Source: Dehalococcoidia bacterium
GTDB lineage: Bacteria > Chloroflexota > Dehalococcoidia > Dehalococcoidales > UBA5760
Reading direction: 5' to 3'
Length of the DNA: 9,455 nt
Assembly (NCBI GenBank): GCA_011176655.1
Contig: DUEB01000039.1
Span: 1 to 9,455 of the forward strand
In this document: in pieces, positions 5,968 through 9,455 of the stretch
Numbering within the stretch: the stretch's first letter is position 1
How the letters are laid out: each line of letters starts with the position of its first letter
Translations under genes and position numbers: made by a program
Notes under the pieces: model-generated
What the model was told of the DNA's origin: nothing
The model's input: only the letters and a program-made list of their open reading frames with translations
The model's database searches: none

Positions 5968-6852
5968 TTATCCCTTTGGGGCTTCCTGGGGTACGGGTTG
6001 TGGGGAGAGGCTTACCTGAATCTTTTTTGGCTTACTCATGTCAGCCGCTTCCGCGCTGTCTTCTTCCAGGTGGGCTATTTCCGGCATGGTGCTCAAGATG
6101 TCAATCAGGTTGATGGGCTCGCGCGGCGAGACGATGATTGAGGGGCGCTCAGTGTTGGGTATAAGCTCGGTGTTCTCAATCTCCGGCAGGCTGTCAAGGT
6201 AGCTCACGATTTCCATTATTTTCATGATGTCCAGAGGGGGCAGGATTTCCAGTTCCAAATCTGGATTAGGCTGGTCGCTGGTTTCCCGGTTCTGGGTGGC
6301 GGACACTGGTTCCGTTTTTTCTTCAGTGTCTTTCTGACTTACGGTCGGGGCGGGTTCCCGGGAATCGGCTGGGGTCTTATTAGCCTCCGTAGTTACCGGG
6401 GTGTCCTTATCCAGAGACCGGGCCAGCTTTTGTTCGGATTCCTCCTGTAGGGCTTTTACCTGCTGCGTGAGGTCGTCCAGTCCCGAGAGGAGCTGGCTGA
6501 ATAGCCCCTGAACAGAGTTTTTCAGTTCGAGTTGAATCTTTTGGGTCTCGTTCTCTATCTGCCGGGCTTTAGCTTCGGCTTCGGCCATGAGCCTGGCGGT
6601 TTCGTTTTTAGCCTGCTCGACGGTCTGTGCCTTTATCTCCTCGGCCAGTTTGTCAGCTTCGCTAACGGTCCTCTCGGCCAGTTTGGTAAGCGAGGTGAAA
6701 TGCTCCGTGCGCTGGACGAGCTGGTCGCGCTGGCTAATGAGGTCATTGATGAGAGAGACTACCTGGTTCTCATCAAGGCCGTCTTTAACCTTGTTAATCT
6801 CCCACCCGGCCAGTTCGATGAAACTAGCGTCATTAGCCCCGTTCTTTCCCAT
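5968..6852 (-). CDS. DivIVA-like coiled-coil protein with a C-terminal alpha/beta module
   Basis: A 294-residue cytoplasmic protein with four parts. Residues 10-45 (LAGWEINKVKDGLDENQVVS and on) resemble the N-terminal DivIVA-type motif. Residues 45-148 form a charged coiled coil rich in Glu, Lys, Gln and Ala. Residues 148-198 are a polar, Pro/Thr/Glu-rich, probably disordered linker. Residues 199-285 form a small domain with two similar strand-helix units, LELEILPPLDIMKIMEIVSY and PINLIDILSTMPEIAHLEE, and a last strand KKIQVSLSP. I recall this layout in other Chloroflexota proteins. A role in septum or pole placement, or as an envelope scaffold, is inference from the DivIVA-like part only. 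The ATG at 6852 has GGAG about 7-8 bases upstream. The gene ends 9 bases from the PEBP stop (convergent). Confidence 0.75.
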   Translation of the reverse strand: MGKNGANDASFIELAGWEINKVKDGLDENQVVSLINDLISQRDQLVQRTEHFTSLTKLAERTVSEADKLAEEIKAQTVEQAKNETARLMAEAEAKARQIENETQKIQLELKNSVQGLFSQLLSGLDDLTQQVKALQEESEQKLARSLDKDTPVTTEANKTPADSREPAPTVSQKDTEEKTEPVSATQNRETSDQPNPDLELEILPPLDIMKIMEIVSYLDSLPEIENTELIPNTERPSIIVSPREPINLIDILSTMPEIAHLEEDSAEAADMSKPKKIQVSLSPQPVPQEAPKG

Positions 6853-6880
6853 GCGTCTTCTCCACCTACTGCTAAGAATA

Positions 6881-6908
6881 AGTGTAGCTCAACGGAGACG
6901 AAAGTCAA
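6881..6908 (-). promoter_or_regulatory. Promoter of the DivIVA-like gene
   Basis: On the minus strand TTGACT (6903-6908, 5/6) and TACACT (6881-6886, 4/6) are 16 bases apart, about 30 bases upstream of the ATG. The gene can thus be expressed apart from the DUF72 gene upstream of it on the same strand. Confidence 0.4.
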
Positions 6909-6972
6909 TCGCCCGATAGTAATAGGTTGGGCTATACGAAAGTGGGAGTGGGCTGGGGACGTCGCCTCTTCT

Positions 6973-7707
6973 CTATTTCAGACCGGCCCTTGGCTTAACC
7001 AGCTCCTGTAGCTCGGCGGCGTTGGCGGCGGCATAGCCCAGTTCATCGTTATCGAAGTAGCAGTAGGTCTCCTTATCCGCTTCCCTCCAGCCGAGGAAGA
7101 GGTCGGCCCACCGGTCAAGGGTCTCGCTCGGGTAGCAGCCGCTGTAGGCGTCACCGGGGCCGTGCAGCCGCAGGTAGACGAAATCTGCGGTGAGTTCCCT
7201 GGGTGAACTGAGGCCAGCCAGTTCATATATACAAAAGGCAGCTCCGTGCTCGGCCAGGGTCTGGTACACCTCGGGGTGGAACCAGCTTGGGTCGCGGAAC
7301 TCAAAGGCGTAGCGGTAACCTCCCGGCAGCGCCGAGAGGAATAACCTCAGCCGCTCCAGGTTCCGCTGCCAGTTCGGGGGGAGCTGGAAAAGGATGGGCC
7401 CCAGCTTGTCCTGAAGCCCAGAAGTCCGTTCCATGAAGGCGGTCAGCGCCGTCTCGGGGTCTTTTAGTTTCTTCATATGGGTGATGAAGCGGCTTGCCTT
7501 GACGGCGAAGATGAAGCCGGAGGGCACGCTACTACGCCACTGCTCGAAGGTTGACTTCTGGGGTAGGCGGTAGAACGAGCTGTTAATCTCCACGGTGTGG
7601 AAGTATCCGGTGTAGTAGCTGAGAAAGTCTCTCGGGGATGTGCCCGGTGGGTAGAAGGGCCCCACCCAGTGTCCGTAGTGCCAGCCTGAAGTCCCGATGT
7701 GAATCGT
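6973..7707 (-). CDS. DUF72 (YecE-like) protein with a non-standard or lost start codon
   Basis: The protein has the DUF72 hallmarks: IGTSGWHYGHWVGPFYPPGT at the N-terminus, then YFHTVEINSSFYRLP, FAVKASRFITHMKKL, GPILFQLPPNW, FEFRDPSWF and, near the end, YCYFDNDELGYAAANA. DUF72 proteins have a TIM-barrel fold and no settled function. The first ATG/GTG/TTG in frame is GTG 7665, but this would drop the conserved IGTSGWHYGHW strand. Upstream the frame is open to a TGA with no ATG, GTG, TTG or CTG. A strong ribosome site, AGGGGAGG (7716-7723), lies 8 bases before ACG (7705-7707) and 11 before ATT (7702-7704). I place the start at ACG 7707 (244 codons), with ATT 7704 as the other choice. An ATG mutated to ACG, or a base error, is also possible. 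It is divergent from the methyltransferase gene. Confidence 0.85.
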   Translation of the reverse strand, partial: TIHIGTSGWHYGHWVGPFYPPGTSPRDFLSYYTGYFHTVEINSSFYRLPQKSTFEQWRSSVPSGFIFAVKASRFITHMKKLKDPETALTAFMERTSGLQDKLGPILFQLPPNWQRNLERLRLFLSALPGGYRYAFEFRDPSWFHPEVYQTLAEHGAAFCIYELAGLSSPRELTADFVYLRLHGPGDAYSGCYPSETLDRWADLFLGWREADKETYCYFDNDELGYAAANAAELQELVKPRAGLK

Positions 7708-7747
7708 TTTAGGTGCCTCCCCTTGGCTAATATATTCTAGGCGTGTG

Positions 7748-7777
7748 ATTGTAATACCGCCGTCTTTAGATTGTCAA
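7748..7777 (-). promoter_or_regulatory. Promoter of the DUF72 gene
   Basis: On the minus strand TTGACA (7772-7777, perfect) and TACAAT (7748-7753, 5/6) are 18 bases apart. Transcription would begin near 7741, giving a leader of about 34 bases that carries AGGGGAGG. This is one of the best promoters in the window, which argues that the gene is expressed despite its odd start. Confidence 0.6.
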
Positions 7778-7793
7778 TGCCTCAGGATTGACA
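7772..7793. promoter_or_regulatory. Palindrome joining two back-to-back -35 boxes (possible operator)
   Basis: TGTCAAT (7772-7778) and ATTGACA (7787-7793) are a perfect 7-bp inverted repeat. The centre GCCTCAGG adds CCT-C-AGG, so the dyad is complete except for one extra G in the left arm. Each arm holds a consensus TTGACA reading outwards, one for the DUF72 gene and one for the methyltransferase gene. A dimeric repressor here would shut both promoters; the symmetry could also come partly from the two -35 boxes alone. Confidence 0.45.
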
Positions 7794-7815
7794 GTCCTTC
7801 CCCCTCTGTTTTAAG
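7788..7815 (+). promoter_or_regulatory. Possible promoter of the methyltransferase gene
   Basis: TTGACA (7788-7793, perfect) is followed after 16 bases by TTTAAG (7810-7815, 4/6). The transcript would start near 7822, only about 5 bases before the GTG start, so the mRNA would be almost leaderless. This fits the lack of a ribosome site there. The -10 is weak, so the call is tentative. Confidence 0.35.
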
Positions 7816-7826
7816 CTGGTTCCGAG

Positions 7827-8501
7827 GTGAAAGAAGGAAGAACCGATAATAGCTATGCGTGGCCGTTTGACGCTATGGCGGCTGACTATGATGCCTGGTT
7901 TGAGGGTGCCGGGAAGACCGTCTTTGATATCGAGGTGAGGGCCTTCCGGGAAGTCTTACCCTCTCTTCCCAGACCCTGGCTCGAGGTGGGGGTGGGGAGT
8001 GGTCGCTTCGCCCGGGCTCTCGGTATAGAGATGGGGTTGGACCCCTCAATCAGGGTCGCTGAGATAGCCCAAAAGAGGGGCATCGCCGTGCTGCTGGGCA
8101 CGGCGGAGCAGCTGCCGTTTGCGGAGCGAGTCCTGGGAACGCTCTTCTTAATTGTCACCTTCTGCTTTGTGGCTTCCCCGCGCCATGTTTTGCAGGAGGC
8201 TTACCGTGTTCTGCTGCCCGGGGGTAAGGTGGTGCTGGGCCTGGTCTTGAGGGACAGCCCGTTGGGCAGGTTATATCAGGAAAAGAAAAGACAGGGGCAC
8301 CGCTACTATAAGCACGCTACCTTCTGCAGCTATGCCGAGGTTACCCGGCTTCTGGAAGAGGCGGGTTTTACCGTCGAGAGGGTTGTCTCCACGCTTTTTC
8401 AGAGGCCCGGCCAGGTCGAGCACCTGGAATCTCCGAGGCAGGGCTTTTCCCCTGACGGGGGGTTTACCATCATCGTGGCTGGTAAGGCGAGTAATAATTA
8501 G
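7827..8501 (+). CDS. Class I SAM-dependent methyltransferase (Methyltransf_11 type)
   Basis: A soluble 224-residue enzyme with the Rossmann-like methyltransferase fold. Residues 12-25 (WPFDAMAADYDAWF) are a typical lead-in. SAM motif I is LEVGVGSGRF (52-61), with acidic D72 at the end of the second strand. GTAEQLPF (91-98) is the adenine-side motif, and RVLLPGGKVVLGLV (127-140) is the motif III strand. The C-terminal end (GQVEHLESPRQGFSPDGGFT) is conserved in relatives I recall, but the acceptor is unknown: small molecule, quinone-like or other. The loop after motif II lacks the usual Asp (LPFAERVLGTLF). GTG 7827 is the only start that fits, since an in-frame TAA lies at 7812; it has no clear ribosome site. 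ATG 7875 would cut the lead-in. It is divergent from the DUF72 gene, and its TAG overlaps the kinase stop. Confidence 0.87.
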   Translation: MKEGRTDNSYAWPFDAMAADYDAWFEGAGKTVFDIEVRAFREVLPSLPRPWLEVGVGSGRFARALGIEMGLDPSIRVAEIAQKRGIAVLLGTAEQLPFAERVLGTLFLIVTFCFVASPRHVLQEAYRVLLPGGKVVLGLVLRDSPLGRLYQEKKRQGHRYYKHATFCSYAEVTRLLEEAGFTVERVVSTLFQRPGQVEHLESPRQGFSPDGGFTIIVAGKASNN

Positions 8502-9455
8502 ATTGGGACGTCAGCCACTATGGTCGTCCCCTTGCCCACCTCGGGCTTCAGCCTCAGGCTACCGCCGAGCAGCTGAATCCGTTCCTGCATACCCGCCAGG
8601 CCAAGTTTACCGGTCTGCACCAGGTCTCCGAGGCTCTGGGGAAGCTCGAAACCGATGCCATTGTCGCTGATGGTAGCCCGGACTCGATGCTTATCGAACT
8701 CGACTTTGACCTCGGCCCTGCTGGCTTGAGCGTGCTTGGCTATATTCCTGAGCGCCTCCTGGACGATGCGGAAGAGTATCAGCTCTGCTTCCGGGGAGAA
8801 GCGGCACTCGCTGCCGGTTACCTTCAGCCTGGTTTCCACCCCGTACTCTTTGGTCAGCTCTCCGGTCAGCCACTCCAGGGCTGGCAGCAGGCCCAGGTCG
8901 TCGAGGATAGAGGGCCTCAGGTCGCGGCTGAAGCGGCGCACCTCGCGCACCACATCCCTGATTGCCTCGTAGAAGCCCCACAGGGCTTTGGCCTCTCTTA
9001 CGGGCAGGGCTGCCTTGTCGCCGAGCAGGTTTTCCAGCTGGTGGAGGAGGGCGATAAGGGTCTGGACCGTGCTGTCGTGAAGTTCCCGGGCGATGCGCCG
9101 CCGTTCTTCTTCTTGGGCGCGGGTAATCTCTTGGAGATAAAAGCGCAGGTTCTCCTGCAGCCGCTTTTGCTCGGTGATGTCGCGGGCAATGTTCTGGAAG
9201 GCTACCAGCCGGCCGTCGCTGAGGATGGGGCTGGTGGTTAGCATAACCGTGGCTTCCGTTCCGTCCCTTCGGGTGAGACGCTGTTCGTAGGGCTGGGCCA
9301 GGGTCTCGTCCTTGAGAAGGCGGCGGCTGATATCCTTGGCCGAACGCAGGCCGTCTTCCCCGAGAAAGGTCTTTATGTTGCTTTGGGCTAACTCCTCGCT
9401 GCTGAGCCCGGTGAGTTTTTCCGCCGCTTTGTTGGCTTTCAAAATATTGCCCTTG
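8498..9455 (-). CDS. PAS-domain sensor histidine kinase, HisKA_3/NarL type (5' end cut by window)
   Basis: The C-terminal part of a two-component sensor kinase. The frame is open through the right edge (KGNILKANKAAEKLTG), so the TTG at 9442 is internal and the start lies outside. Residue numbers here count from that TTG. A PAS domain spans about 1-95, ending in the PAC-type IARDITEQKRLQ. The dimerisation helix EEERRRIARELHDSTVQTL holds the phospho-acceptor His122 in the HisKA_3 form, which pairs with NarL/LuxR-type regulators. LRPSILDDLGLLPALEWL (175-192) is the linker typical of this group. The HATPase has an N-box FRIVQEALRNIAKHAQA (E229, N233, H237), a G1 box SDNGIGF (259-265) and a G2 box GLAGMQERI (281-289). 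No membrane helix is seen in this part, so sensing may be cytoplasmic. The partner regulator is not in the window. It ends convergent with the methyltransferase gene, sharing TTAG. Confidence 0.92.
   Translation of the reverse strand, partial: KGNILKANKAAEKLTGLSSEELAQSNIKTFLGEDGLRSAKDISRRLLKDETLAQPYEQRLTRRDGTEATVMLTTSPILSDGRLVAFQNIARDITEQKRLQENLRFYLQEITRAQEEERRRIARELHDSTVQTLIALLHQLENLLGDKAALPVREAKALWGFYEAIRDVVREVRRFSRDLRPSILDDLGLLPALEWLTGELTKEYGVETRLKVTGSECRFSPEAELILFRIVQEALRNIAKHAQASRAEVKVEFDKHRVRATISDNGIGFELPQSLGDLVQTGKLGLAGMQERIQLLGGSLRLKPEVGKGTTIVADVPI

Noticed and set aside
6532..7011. 159-codon plus-strand frame crossing two genes
   Set aside because: It runs antisense through the DivIVA-like gene, the spacer and the end of the DUF72 gene; low complexity and no ribosome site.
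7663..7665. GTG 7665 as the start of the DUF72 gene
   Set aside because: It would remove the conserved IGTSGWHYGHW strand that is clearly encoded in frame just upstream of it, behind a strong ribosome site.
8687..9241. 184-codon plus-strand frame
   Set aside because: It is antisense to the HATPase and HisKA_3 regions of the sensor kinase; no ribosome site and no motif.
1..9455. CRISPR arrays, tRNA or rRNA genes, insertion sequences, phage genes, defence systems
   Set aside because: I looked on both strands and found no spaced direct repeats, cloverleaf, rRNA motif, transposase or integrase motif, or known defence domain.

Overview
The window looks like chromosomal DNA of an uncultured bacterium. 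The most likely home is the Dehalococcoidia (Chloroflexota). This is an inference from gene content and remembered family resemblance: a DivIVA-like coiled-coil protein with a C-terminal alpha/beta module, a small Cys-rich orphan, a PfkB kinase beginning MNIIVSGSLAYDRIM, a DUF3096 mini-membrane protein and a PAS/HisKA_3 kinase. GTG and TTG starts are frequent. I see no rRNA, tRNA, CRISPR array, insertion sequence, phage or plasmid gene. No gene-free stretch exceeds 300 bases; the longest are about 235 bases.

Left part (1-3798): a branched-chain amino-acid type (Liv/HAAT) ABC importer. On the + strand are the 3' end of the permease livM, a substrate-binding lipoprotein and the ATPase livF. A strong GC hairpin sits between the last two and touches the livF start. 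The second ATPase, livG, lies on the opposite strand, tail to tail with livF, behind a small Cys-containing orphan gene (minus strand). The partner permease livH is not in the window and may lie upstream. Together these genes would supply one channel half, both nucleotide-binding subunits and the solute receptor of one importer.

Middle part (3799-5958): a 49-residue DUF3096 membrane protein with a good promoter and ribosome site; a 150-base spacer with inverted repeats that could be a structured RNA or the 3' end of the next transcript; a PfkB-family sugar/nucleoside kinase (minus strand); and, divergent from it, a PEBP (YbhB/YbcL) gene. The PEBP frame is intact except for one in-frame TAG exactly where the family usually has Trp.

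Right part (5959-9455): on the minus strand, a DivIVA-like coiled-coil protein and a DUF72 (YecE-like) protein. The conserved N-terminus of the DUF72 protein extends past every ATG/GTG/TTG, so it must use a non-standard start or have lost its start. Divergent from it is a class I SAM-dependent methyltransferase. The two divergent promoters have perfect TTGACA -35 boxes that form the arms of a near-perfect palindrome. At the right edge is a PAS-HisKA_3-HATPase sensor kinase (minus strand, cut by the window end), whose stop codon overlaps that of the methyltransferase.

I did not find a clearly new multi-gene system. The points most worth checking are the amber codon in the PEBP gene, the start of the DUF72 gene, the hairpin at the livF start, the back-to-back promoter palindrome, the inverted livG with its small partner gene, and the 4215-4312 inverted-repeat region. 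All family calls come from reading motifs; no database search was run.
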